From contig NZ_JACJVC010000006.1 of NCBI RefSeq assembly GCF_023369555.1, positions 62,001-126,000 on the forward strand: a stretch of DNA of 64,000 nt, in the 5' to 3' direction. The first letter of the stretch is position 1. Each line of letters begins with the position of its first letter. Made by a program: the position numbers and the translations under genes. The notes under the pieces were generated by a model, which searched no databases, had not been told where the DNA came from, and was given only the letters and a program-made list of their open reading frames with translations. Positions 36,995-44,816 of the stretch are shown here, piece by piece. The DNA is from Actinomyces sp. AC-20-1 (GTDB lineage: Bacteria; Actinomycetota; Actinomycetes; Actinomycetales; Actinomycetaceae).

Positions 36995-37300
36995 TCAGCC
37001 GGCGCAGTCGGTGCACACGGGCAGGCCCGTGGCGTCGTCGACGTAGGCGAGCTGGCTGCGGTGGTGGACGAGGAAGCACTCGGAGCAGGTGAACTCGTCC
37101 TCGAGCTGGGGCACCACGTGGACGCTGAGCTCCTCACGGGACAGGTCCGCACCCGGAAGCTCGAAGCCCTCGGCGACCTCGTTCTCGTCCTCCTCGATGG
37201 CCTCCGAGGAGTGGTCCTTCTGCCGGGCGGTGAGCTCCTCGATAGAGTCGGCCTCGGGCTCGTCGTCGTTCTTGCGCGGGGCGTCGTAGTCAGTCGCCAT
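36995..37300 (-). CDS. DUF4193 family protein
   Basis: 101 residues. MATDYDAPRKNDDE and an acidic helix precede a zinc-ribbon-like end with CSEC at about residue 71 and CTDC at 97, plus the FLVHHRSQLA segment between. Counterpart of Rv2699c, found in nearly all actinobacteria, of unknown function. A GAGAGAGTGACGAGCC tract holds a possible ribosome binding site before the ATG. It is transcribed away from sepH across a 325-base gap. Confidence 0.93.
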   Translation of the reverse strand: MATDYDAPRKNDDEPEADSIEELTARQKDHSSEAIEEDENEVAEGFELPGADLSREELSVHVVPQLEDEFTCSECFLVHHRSQLAYVDDATGLPVCTDCAG

Positions 37301-37625
37301 GGCTCGTCACTCTCTCCTCGTGGACGGCGGTCGCTGCGGCTTGAGCGGCACTGGGCCGCCGGGGTTCCGTCCCGCCCGTGGGGACGAGCCGGAACGCCCC
37401 TGTGGGCAGGGCACGCGCACCATAGCACCACCGCACCGGTGTCGGAACACCCTGTCGTGACACGGACGTGACACGGTCGTGAGCCCTCGCGCGCACCGGC
37501 TCACACGGCTCACCGGGCCCGCCTCCCGGGCGGTCGGGCCCTGAGGTGGCAGTCTGGGCGCGCAGGGCACCGGTGGCACCCGGAGCCCTGCGGGACCGCT
37601 GAAGGGCACTGAGGAGGCCGACCCC
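37301..37625. other. Intergenic region between DUF4193 and sepH genes
   Basis: This 325-base gap carries divergent promoters for the flanking genes. The decamer CGTGACACGG occurs twice, at 37456-37465 and 37467-37476, with a further CGTGA at 37478-37482. No RNA gene or open frame with coding character is seen. A GAGGAGG ribosome binding site for sepH is at the right end. Confidence 0.5.
37456..37476. repeat. Tandem CGTGACACGG decamers
   Basis: Two exact copies separated by one base, giving an 11-base period close to one DNA turn. The location between divergent genes suits a regulator binding in tandem on one face of the helix. Confidence 0.45.
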
Positions 37626-38813
37626 ATGATCGAGCTCGAGCTGCTGGGCGCCGACGGCGACCGCGTCGTCATGACGGACCGGGACGGGCAGCGGTACGCG
37701 ATCATCGTCGACGACGCCCTGCGCGCTGCCGTGCGCCGGGCCCGCCCGGCGGCGCTGGCCCCTGCGCCCGAGCCTCCCGCGCCCGGCACGGTCGTGCGCC
37801 CGCGCGACCTTCAGGCCCTCATGCGTGCGGGCGCCTCCGCCGAGGAGGTCGCCCAGGCCGCCGGGATGGACGTCGAGCACGTGCGCCGCTTCGAGGGCCC
37901 GGTGGTCGCCGAGCGCGCCTGGGCCGTGTCCCAGGCGCAGACCTGCCGCATCGGCTGGGAGAAGGACTCCCCCGTGCTGGGCGAGCTCGTCGTCGACCGT
38001 CTGGCCACGCGCGGGGTGGAGCCCTCCAGCCTGCAGTGGGACGCGCTGCGCGAGGGCCGTGAGCCGTGGCAGGTGGTCCTCACCTTCGTGCAGGGCGCTG
38101 AGGAGAAGCAGGCCCGGTGGGAGCTCGACCTCGCCGCCCGCTCGGTGTCCGCGATGGACGACGAGTCGCGCTGGCTCACCGAGGCGGCTGCCGCCCCGCG
38201 GATGGCGGAGGTCTTCGACCAGGACTCCTCGGCCGTGCGGGCCGCCTCCCGCCCGCGGGCGGCGGCACCGGTGGCGGAGGAGCCGGGCCGGGCGGATGAG
38301 TCCCCGCACGCCCCCGGGCACGACCGTCCCGCCCCGGAGTCCTCCTCTGAGCCGGGTGCCCCGGCGCCGGCCGGTGGCCAGGCGGGTCCTGCGGCCTCTC
38401 CGACGGAGGCCCTGCTGGCGGACCTCGCCTCGAGCCGCGGCCGGCGCGCCGAGGTCGTCTCACCGGTTGAGGACGAGGAGGAGGCCGGGGCGGCCGGGCC
38501 CGTCACCTCGCCCTACGGGCACGCCCAGGTGGTCTCCATGCAGGAGCGTCGCCGGGCCCTGACCGGCAACCACCCGGCGGGCTCCCGCCTGCCCCGTGCG
38601 GGGTCCACTGCCTCCGCTGCCTCGCCGGTGTCGGCGTCCTCACCCGGGTCCGCGCCCGCCGAGCCCGAGACGGTCTCCGAGACCTCCGGGGAGGGGGCGA
38701 GGCAGGACGCCCTGCCGGACATGCCCGCGACGCCGGAGCCCAGGCCGAGGCGGCGGGCCCGCCGCTCGGTGCCCTCCTGGGACGAGATCGTCTTCGGCTC
38801 CAAGCCGGAGTGA
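37626..38813 (+). CDS. sepH: Septation protein SepH (DUF3071)
   Basis: 395 residues. The N-terminal 170 residues are the SepH domain: MIELELLGADGDRVVMTDRD, then RPRDLQALMRAGASAEEVAQ with a helix-turn-helix-like core, and HVRRFEGPVVAERAWAVSQA. The rest is Pro/Ala/Glu-rich and disordered. In Streptomyces and mycobacteria SepH binds FtsZ and stimulates its assembly at division septa. A GAGGAGG ribosome binding site precedes the ATG. Single gene, convergent with the phosphodiesterase gene. Confidence 0.93.
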   Translation: MIELELLGADGDRVVMTDRDGQRYAIIVDDALRAAVRRARPAALAPAPEPPAPGTVVRPRDLQALMRAGASAEEVAQAAGMDVEHVRRFEGPVVAERAWAVSQAQTCRIGWEKDSPVLGELVVDRLATRGVEPSSLQWDALREGREPWQVVLTFVQGAEEKQARWELDLAARSVSAMDDESRWLTEAAAAPRMAEVFDQDSSAVRAASRPRAAAPVAEEPGRADESPHAPGHDRPAPESSSEPGAPAPAGGQAGPAASPTEALLADLASSRGRRAEVVSPVEDEEEAGAAGPVTSPYGHAQVVSMQERRRALTGNHPAGSRLPRAGSTASAASPVSASSPGSAPAEPETVSETSGEGARQDALPDMPATPEPRPRRRARRSVPSWDEIVFGSKPE

Positions 38814-38827
38814 GGCGCCCGGCCCGC

Positions 38828-40123
38828 TCAGGCGCGGGTGACGAGCAGGGGGATGGTCGTCTCCTGCGCGGTGAGTGAGCCGTGCACCCCGGGCATGGCG
38901 ATGGCCTCGGGAGAGTGCACGCGCGGGTCCACGAGCACCCAGGATCCGGCCATCGCGACCACGACGTCGCCCACGACCGAGTGGGCCCGCTCGCTCAGCG
39001 GCCCGAGCAGCGTGTGGGCCTCGTCGCGCGTGCCCACCCACAGGGCCCTGTCCCCCAGCCGCTCGCGCCACCGGGCGGCGGTCTCGGCGGCGACGGCGGG
39101 GGCCGCTGCGGTGACGTGCAGGTGCGTGAAACGGGGCTCCCCGGCGACCGCGACGACGTCACGCGCCAGCACCGGGTCCGCTGACAGGTCCACACGGTGG
39201 TCGGCGTCGGTGTCCACCATGCCGTGGTCGGCGGTGAGCAGGACGCGGGTGCCGCGCGGGACGCGGCGCACCAGCTCGCTGAGCACGGCGTCGAGCCGCT
39301 CGAGCTGGGTGAGCCACTGGGCTGAGCGCCAGCCGTGGGCGTGGCCGGCGTGGTCGAGCTCGCCGACGTACAGGTAGACCAGCGGCACGCCCTGGGCGAG
39401 GGCGCGCACGGCGAGGCCGGGCCGGTCCTCCATGCGGTCGGCCCCCCGGTGGGCGGCGCCGCGCAGGCCGGCCAGGGTGAGCCCGGAGCCGGCGAAGCGG
39501 GCGGGGCCGATGGTGACGGCGAGCGGTGCGCTCTGGCCGTCGGTGCGCCGGGGCCTGCCGGGGTCGCGCTCGAGGCGCTCGAAGACGGTGGGCACGTCCT
39601 GCCAGGCGCGGGGGTCGAGGCCGTGCCCCTCCCAGCTGATGAGGCTCAGCTGGTCCTCGCGGCAGGGCCGGCGCCCGGCCAGGCGCTCGCGTGCCGCCAG
39701 GGGGCTGAGGACGCTGTAGCCGACCATGCCGGTGGTGCCGGGCAGGGCACCGGTGCCCAGCGTGCTGAGGGCCGCGGCGGTGGTGGAGGGCAGGCAGGTG
39801 CGGGCCTCGGGGCCGGGTGCGCCGGCGTCGGCCTCGGCGCCGGACAGCCAGGAGCGCAGTGTGGGGGCGTGGCCCTTGCGGGCGCGCAGGTTCTCCAGCC
39901 CGAGGCCGTCGACGAGGACGACGACGGTGCCTCCGCCCGCGCGGGGGCCGCGGTCGTCGTCGGGAAGGATCCCCCAGGCCGCGGCGGTGGCAGCGGCCTC
40001 CTCCTGGCTCAGGGCGCCCGCCGCGGTGGGCCGGCGCAGGCGCAGACCGGCGCTGACGGCGGCCGCGCCCAGTACCTGGCGCAGGTGGGACGTGCCGTCC
40101 TGGCCGGGCCCGGCGGTGCTCAC
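38828..40123 (-). CDS. Alkaline phosphatase superfamily protein, nucleotide pyrophosphatase/phosphodiesterase type
   Basis: 431 residues of the type I phosphodiesterase/nucleotide pyrophosphatase group. VVVLVDGLGLENLRAR gives the first metal Asp, CLPSTTAAALSTLGTG the nucleophilic Thr, ELDHAGHAHG an Asp-His-His set, and LLTADHGMVDT the Asp-His pair of the second metal site. No signal peptide is seen, so the enzyme is probably cytoplasmic. Substrate unknown. The GTG start overlaps the stop of the upstream DUF5998 gene by four bases. Confidence 0.9.
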   Translation of the reverse strand: MSTAGPGQDGTSHLRQVLGAAAVSAGLRLRRPTAAGALSQEEAAATAAAWGILPDDDRGPRAGGGTVVVLVDGLGLENLRARKGHAPTLRSWLSGAEADAGAPGPEARTCLPSTTAAALSTLGTGALPGTTGMVGYSVLSPLAARERLAGRRPCREDQLSLISWEGHGLDPRAWQDVPTVFERLERDPGRPRRTDGQSAPLAVTIGPARFAGSGLTLAGLRGAAHRGADRMEDRPGLAVRALAQGVPLVYLYVGELDHAGHAHGWRSAQWLTQLERLDAVLSELVRRVPRGTRVLLTADHGMVDTDADHRVDLSADPVLARDVVAVAGEPRFTHLHVTAAAPAVAAETAARWRERLGDRALWVGTRDEAHTLLGPLSERAHSVVGDVVVAMAGSWVLVDPRVHSPEAIAMPGVHGSLTAQETTIPLLVTRA

Positions 40124-40716
40124 ACCAGGCCCTGGGAGTGCAGGGACGAGCGCGCGGTGGCGCGCGACAGCGCGATGGCGAAGGCCTCGGCGCGGGCGAG
40201 GGCCTGGTCCCCCTCGACGCCGAGGGCGACGCGCACGACGATGTCGTCCGGCATGGACACACCGGTCAGGCCGTGGTCCGCCTGGCAGTCGGGGTCCGGG
40301 CAGGTGGCGGGCTCCAGGTCGATGCGGCGCACGGCGCCCCAGGACAGGGCGATGGTCATCTCGGTGAGCCGGCCGCCGTCGGCGGCGGGCATGCTCACGC
40401 CGTGGGTGAGGGCCACGGAGGAGATGCGTCCGACGGGCACGGCCTCGCTGGTGGCGACGGCCGCGGGTGAGCCGTCCTCGCGCAGGGCGTCGTCGACGTG
40501 GATGATGACGAGCCGTCCGGGCGTGAGCGCCAGGACCGTGAGGTGGCGGTGGACGGCCTCGTCGAAGGTGGTCTCCGCCTGGACGAGGCTCGCGACGGGC
40601 TCCTCGCCGGCGAGCGCGGTGCGCAGCGTGCCGAGCACGAGCTCGGGGTAGTAGCCGGCGCGAGTGACCTCGTCCGTCAGGGTTGTCATCTCGGGCTGGG
40701 TCATGGGAGCGATCAT
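40120..40716 (-). CDS. DUF5998 family protein
   Basis: 198 residues from the ATG at 40716, or 194 from the ATG at 40704. The core starts [52 protein letters not shown] and [14 protein letters not shown] are conserved family features. The single CxxxxC segment may bind a metal. The function is unknown; the gene commonly accompanies the phosphodiesterase gene in actinobacteria and overlaps it by four bases. The purine-rich GAGGGCGGG before 40716 favours the longer form. It diverges from parC. Confidence 0.85.
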   Translation of the reverse strand: MIAPMTQPEMTTLTDEVTRAGYYPELVLGTLRTALAGEEPVASLVQAETTFDEAVHRHLTVLALTPGRLVIIHVDDALREDGSPAAVATSEAVPVGRISSVALTHGVSMPAADGGRLTEMTIALSWGAVRRIDLEPATCPDPDCQADHGLTGVSMPDDIVVRVALGVEGDQALARAEAFAIALSRATARSSLHSQGLV

Positions 40717-40801
40717 GCCACCCGCCCTCGACACGAACGAGCGCACGCCGTCGTCCTGCTCACGCCCGGGTGTCGCTGTGCGGCAGGCCGCGCCCGGCCG
40801 G

Positions 40802-40807
40802 GACAAT
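40802..40807 (+). promoter_or_regulatory. Putative -10 hexamer, parC
   Basis: GACAAT, six bases before the ATG at 40814; a TANNNT variant with G in the first position. Confidence 0.4.
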
Positions 40808-40813
40808 GCGCAC

Positions 40814-43339
40814 ATGCCGATGCCCACCCAGACGCCTCCCCCGGTTGACGGCGAGATCGTGGAGATGGACCTCTCCACGGAGATGAGGACGTCCTTCCTC
40901 GAGTACGCCTACTCCGTCATCTACGCGCGTGCCCTGCCGGACGCCCGCGACGGCCTCAAGCCCGTCCAGCGCCGCATCCTGTTCCAGATGGACCGCATGG
41001 GCCTGCGCCCGGACCGCCCGCACGTGAAGTCCTCGCGCGTCGTCGGCGACGTCATGGGCCGCCTGCACCCCCACGGGGACGTCGCCATCTACGAGGCCCT
41101 GGTGCGCCTGGCCCAGCCCTTCACCATGCGCCTGCCGCTGGTCGACGGCCACGGCAACTTCGGCTCCCTCGACGACGGCCCCGCCGCCCCCCGCTACACC
41201 GAGGCGCGCCTGGCCGCCCCGGCGCTCGCGCTGACCGCCGACATCGACGAGGACACGGTCGACTTCAGCCCCAACTACGACTACACCCTCACCGAGCCCG
41301 AGGTCCTGCCCGCCGCCTTCCCCAACCTGCTCGTCAACGGCGCCTCCGGCATCGCCGTCGGCATGGCGACGAACATGGCGCCGCACAACCTCGTGGAGGT
41401 CGTCGGCGCGGCCCGCCACCTGCTCGAGCACCCCGAGGCGAGCCTCGAGGACCTCATGGCCTTCGTGCCCGGGCCGGACCTGCCCGCCGGCGGCATGATC
41501 GTGGGCCTGGACGGCATCCGGGAGGCCTACCGCACGGGGCGCGGCAAGTTCCTCACCCGCGCCACCGCGCGCATCGAGAACATCACGCCGCGCAAGAAGG
41601 GCATCGTCGTCACCGAGCTGCCCTACCTCGTGGGCCCGGAGAAGGTCATCGCCCGCATCAAGGAGACGGTCGCCTCCAAGAAGCTCCAGGGCATCACCGA
41701 CGTCGCGGACCTCACCGACCGCAAGAACGGCACCCGCCTGGTCATCAGCGTCAAGAACGGTTACAACCCCGAGGCCGTCCTCGCCCAGCTGTACAAGCAC
41801 ACGCCGCTGGAGGACTCCTTCGGCATCAACAACGTGTGCCTCGTGGACGGCCAGCCGCGCACCCTGGGACTGCGCGAGCTGCTCAAGGTCTTCGTGCGCC
41901 ACCGCCTCACGGTCGTCGAGCGGCGCACGCGCTTCCGCCTGGCCCGGCGGCGTGAGCGCCAGCACCTGGTCGAGGGCCTGCTCATCGCCATCCTCGACAT
42001 CGACGAGGTCATCCAGGTCGTCCGCTCCAGCGAGGACGCGGCCACGGCCCGCACCCGGCTCATGCAGGTCTTCGACCTGTCCGAGGCCCAGGCCTCCTAC
42101 ATCCTCGAGCTGCAGCTGCGGCGCCTGACGAGGTTCTCGGTCATCGAGCTGGAGAAAGAGCGCGACGCGCTCGCGAAGGAGATCGCCGAGCTGGAGGCGG
42201 TCCTGGCCGACGAGGCCCTGCTGCGCGGGGTGGTCTCGCGCGAGCTGGCCCTGGTTGCTGAGCAGTACGGCACGCCGCGGCGCACCGTGCTGCTCGAGGC
42301 CGCGGGCGCCGGGGCCGGGGCGCTCACGGGCGGCAGTGGAGCGCCCGGCGGGGCGGGAGCCTCCAGCGCCATGAGCGAGGCGATCGCCGCCAGCGCCCTG
42401 GTGGGCGCCGGCGACGTGCCCCTCACCGTCCCCGACGACCCCTGCCGGGTGCTGCTGTCCGCCACGGGCCTGGTGGCCCGGGTCAGCGGCGCCGAGCCGG
42501 TCTCCCGCTCGGGGGCCCGCCAGCGCCACGACGCGCTCACGAGCCAGGTGGCGACGACGGCGCGCGGGCGGGTCGGCGCCGTGACGGACACCGGCAGACT
42601 CGTCCTCATGGACGTGCTCGCCACCCCCGAGGTGCCGCGCCTGGAGGGCGCGCCCTCCGTCGCCGGCGGCCAGCCCTCCCACCTGCTCGTGGACCTCGAG
42701 GCCGGGGAGCGGGTCGTGGGGCTCGTGCCCGTGGGCGAGGGCGCCTCGGTGCCGGTCGTGCTGGCCACGGCCCAGGGGGTCATCAAGCGCGTCAAGCCCG
42801 GTGACGAGCCGGTGCGCGGCGACTCCTGGGAGGTCATCAGCCTGTCCGACAGCGACCGGGTGGTCTTCGCGGGCACGGCCGCGGACACGGACATGCTCGT
42901 GCTCATCACCTCCGACGCCCAGCTGCTGCGCTTCGAGGCGTCGAGGGTGCGCCCGCAGGGGCGCGGCGCCGGCGGCATGGCGGGCATCAGCCTGCGTGAG
43001 GGGGCGACGGTCCTGTCCGGGGCCGCGGTCCCGGAGCCGCTGCTGGCCGAGGCCGTCGTCGTCACGGTCGCGGACGCCACCGAGGCGCTGCCGGGGATGG
43101 GCTCCGGCTCGGTCAAGGTCACGCCCCTGGACCGCTACCCGGCCAAGGGCCGCGCCACCGGTGGTGTGCGCGCCCAGCGCTTCCTGCGCGGTGAGGACCG
43201 GCTGGTGCTCGCCTGGGTGGGGGTCGGCCCGGCGCGGGCGGTCGGCTCCGGGGGCCAGGAGGTGGCGCTGCCCGAGGTGGATGAGCGCCGCGACGCCTCC
43301 GGCACGCCGCTGGCCGCCCCGGTCGCCGGCATCGGCTGA
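40814..43339 (+). CDS. parC: DNA topoisomerase IV subunit A
   Basis: 841 residues, type IIA topoisomerase A subunit. The catalytic tyrosine is Y128 in [27 protein letters not shown] and the coiled tower ([20 protein letters not shown]) are typical. A Gly/Ala-rich insert near residue 500-530 joins the C-terminal beta-pinwheel domain. The GyrA box is absent, and parE lies nearby, so this is topoisomerase IV, the chromosome decatenase. In the quinolone pocket the position equal to GyrA Ser83 is Val90 ([10 protein letters not shown]). The ATG at 40814 is chosen from its -10-like hexamer; 40820 is an alternative. Confidence 0.93.
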   Translation: MPMPTQTPPPVDGEIVEMDLSTEMRTSFLEYAYSVIYARALPDARDGLKPVQRRILFQMDRMGLRPDRPHVKSSRVVGDVMGRLHPHGDVAIYEALVRLAQPFTMRLPLVDGHGNFGSLDDGPAAPRYTEARLAAPALALTADIDEDTVDFSPNYDYTLTEPEVLPAAFPNLLVNGASGIAVGMATNMAPHNLVEVVGAARHLLEHPEASLEDLMAFVPGPDLPAGGMIVGLDGIREAYRTGRGKFLTRATARIENITPRKKGIVVTELPYLVGPEKVIARIKETVASKKLQGITDVADLTDRKNGTRLVISVKNGYNPEAVLAQLYKHTPLEDSFGINNVCLVDGQPRTLGLRELLKVFVRHRLTVVERRTRFRLARRRERQHLVEGLLIAILDIDEVIQVVRSSEDAATARTRLMQVFDLSEAQASYILELQLRRLTRFSVIELEKERDALAKEIAELEAVLADEALLRGVVSRELALVAEQYGTPRRTVLLEAAGAGAGALTGGSGAPGGAGASSAMSEAIAASALVGAGDVPLTVPDDPCRVLLSATGLVARVSGAEPVSRSGARQRHDALTSQVATTARGRVGAVTDTGRLVLMDVLATPEVPRLEGAPSVAGGQPSHLLVDLEAGERVVGLVPVGEGASVPVVLATAQGVIKRVKPGDEPVRGDSWEVISLSDSDRVVFAGTAADTDMLVLITSDAQLLRFEASRVRPQGRGAGGMAGISLREGATVLSGAAVPEPLLAEAVVVTVADATEALPGMGSGSVKVTPLDRYPAKGRATGGVRAQRFLRGEDRLVLAWVGVGPARAVGSGGQEVALPEVDERRDASGTPLAAPVAGIG

Positions 43340-43380
43340 GGTCGCTGGTGATGTACGCGCTGCGCTCGGGAACGCCTCGG

Positions 43381-43644
43381 CTACGCGGACAGCAGGCTCT
43401 GTGACAGGGCCTGGCGCGCGTACTCACTCACCGTCATCCCCTTGGCCCTCGCCGCCCTCTCGACGAGCTCCCACAGGCCCGCAGGCACGCGCAGGCTGTG
43501 CGTCTCCATGGGGCCGCTCGCGCGCCACGGCACCTGGGCGCGTGTCAGCTCAGCCCCCGCCAGCCCGGCCTCCGCCTGAGCGGCCCAACGCTCGACGTCG
43601 TCGTCGTCGAAGACCCGGCCGTTCTCAGCAATGCACGTGGTCAT
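43381..43644 (-). CDS. Ribbon-helix-helix antitoxin-like protein
   Basis: 87 residues. The N-terminus ENGRVFDDDDVERWAAQAEA is the type seen in CopG/BrnA-like antitoxins, and the C-terminus METHSLRVPAGLWELVERAA with GMTVSEYARQAL forms a ribbon-helix-helix DNA-binding unit. No toxin gene is adjacent: the upstream 105 bases are non-coding and the downstream gene is parC on the other strand. It may be an orphan antitoxin or a simple regulator. A GAAAGGAGGG ribosome binding site precedes the ATG. A 52-base dyad lies just upstream and is a candidate self-operator. Confidence 0.85.
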   Translation of the reverse strand: MTTCIAENGRVFDDDDVERWAAQAEAGLAGAELTRAQVPWRASGPMETHSLRVPAGLWELVERAARAKGMTVSEYARQALSQSLLSA

Positions 43645-43667
43645 CGAGCCCTCCTTTCTCGCTCACC

Positions 43668-43719
43668 CGCGAGGTCGGACTTGAGGACACGAGCTCGCGT
43701 CCTAAGGTGCGATCTCGCG
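43668..43719. repeat. 52-base imperfect dyad upstream of the RHH gene
   Basis: The sequence is symmetrical about 43693/43694: 21 Watson-Crick and 2 G-T pairs out of 26 positions, with only three mismatches. The centre is 43684-43703, with CGAGCTCG at 43690-43697 apart from one mismatched edge. It may be the operator of the RHH protein, a terminator of the GNAT gene, or a REP-type element. Confidence 0.65.
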
Positions 43720-43749
43720 AAGGACAAGGCCAGGTAGGAGGCAGAGACC

Positions 43750-44802
43750 TCAGACGTCGAGGGAGTACAGGACCGAGCCGCGCGTGGGCGTGTAGCCGAG
43801 CTCGCGGTACAGGTCCACGGCCCCCGTCGGGTTGTCCGAGTCCACACCCGTCGCCGCGAACTGCATGCCGTCACGCGCGTAGGCCCTCATGGCGGCCACC
43901 AGCAGGGCCTCGCCCACCTGCCGGCCGCGGTACTCGGCCCTCACGCCGAGCATGTCCGTGTAGCCCTCGCGCCAGCCCAGCGCCTCCCAGTCCTGCTCGT
44001 AGCGCCCCGAGCGCAGGTAGCCGGCCACCCGGGCCCGGTCCCCCGAGCGGTCCACCGTCACGAAGCTCCAGGCGGGCGCGAAGTACGCCCGGCCGGAGGC
44101 CCACTCCTCCGCGCTCATGGGCGTCTGGCCGGTGGAGTCGGACAGGGCCTCGTTGTGGGCGCGGCGGGCCGCGTCGTCGAGCTCCTCGCTCCACGGCTCG
44201 ACCGTGAGGAACCCGTCGAGGTCGACGTCGGGCACCGGCACGGACAGGTCGCGGCGCAGCTCGCGGTACCAGCGCCGCGGCTCGAAGCTGAGCTCGGCCA
44301 GGTGCTGCATCATCCGCTCATCGCCCTCGAGGACGGTCGTCACCACGTGCGCCGCGACCCCGGCCTGGCTCGAGCCGGCCGCCGCGGCACGCTCGACGCC
44401 GATGAGGTGGCGGGCCCTCTCGACCTGCCAGTGCAGCAGGGCCCCGCCGATGCCACGACGGCGCCACAGCGGGTCCACGATGCCGACGATGGAGGCGTAC
44501 ACCTCCGCCGCCGGGCGCAGCCGCACGAGCCCGAAGGCGCGCATGACGCCCTCGGCGTCGCGCCCGGCGACCCCCGAGTAGGTGGGGTCGACGAAGTACT
44601 CGGCCGTCTCCTGCGCCGTCGTGCGGTAGGGAGGGTTGTCCACCGCCTCCGCCCGGTGCAGCAGCTCCGCCAGGTCCTGGTTGTCCGCGGGACCGAGCGG
44701 CAGCCAGGCCAGGTCCCGAGGCAGCGCGGAGCGCGGGCCGGGGCGCATCATGCCCCACAGCCCGTTGGCGCCGGCGTGCCGGGTGGATCCGTAGACGGCC
44801 AC
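43750..44802 (-). CDS. Tandem GNAT N-acetyltransferase
   Basis: 350 residues with two GNAT folds, as in mycothiol synthase MshD and related actinobacterial enzymes. The N-terminal copy has the acetyl-CoA loop DPLWRRRGIGGALL at about residue 110-123; the C-terminal copy has VRAEYRGRQVGEALLVAAM at about 288-306 followed by NPTGAVDLYRELGY. The C-terminal copy appears the more complete and is probably the active one. The substrate is unknown; identity with mshD is not claimed. It lies 14 bases downstream of parE on the same strand and is probably co-transcribed with it. Confidence 0.87.
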   Translation of the reverse strand: MAVYGSTRHAGANGLWGMMRPGPRSALPRDLAWLPLGPADNQDLAELLHRAEAVDNPPYRTTAQETAEYFVDPTYSGVAGRDAEGVMRAFGLVRLRPAAEVYASIVGIVDPLWRRRGIGGALLHWQVERARHLIGVERAAAAGSSQAGVAAHVVTTVLEGDERMMQHLAELSFEPRRWYRELRRDLSVPVPDVDLDGFLTVEPWSEELDDAARRAHNEALSDSTGQTPMSAEEWASGRAYFAPAWSFVTVDRSGDRARVAGYLRSGRYEQDWEALGWREGYTDMLGVRAEYRGRQVGEALLVAAMRAYARDGMQFAATGVDSDNPTGAVDLYRELGYTPTRGSVLYSLDV

Positions 44803-44816
44803 TGGTCCCTCCTGTC

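Noticed and set aside
43641-43874. Small frames on both strands across the 52-base dyad
   Set aside because: Both translate the palindrome into similar Arg/Leu-rich strings, which is a consequence of the symmetry, and neither has a start with a ribosome binding site.
43750-44802. Mycothiol synthase mshD
   Set aside because: The tandem GNAT layout agrees, but other actinobacterial tandem GNATs share it and no mycothiol gene is adjacent; the name would be unsupported.
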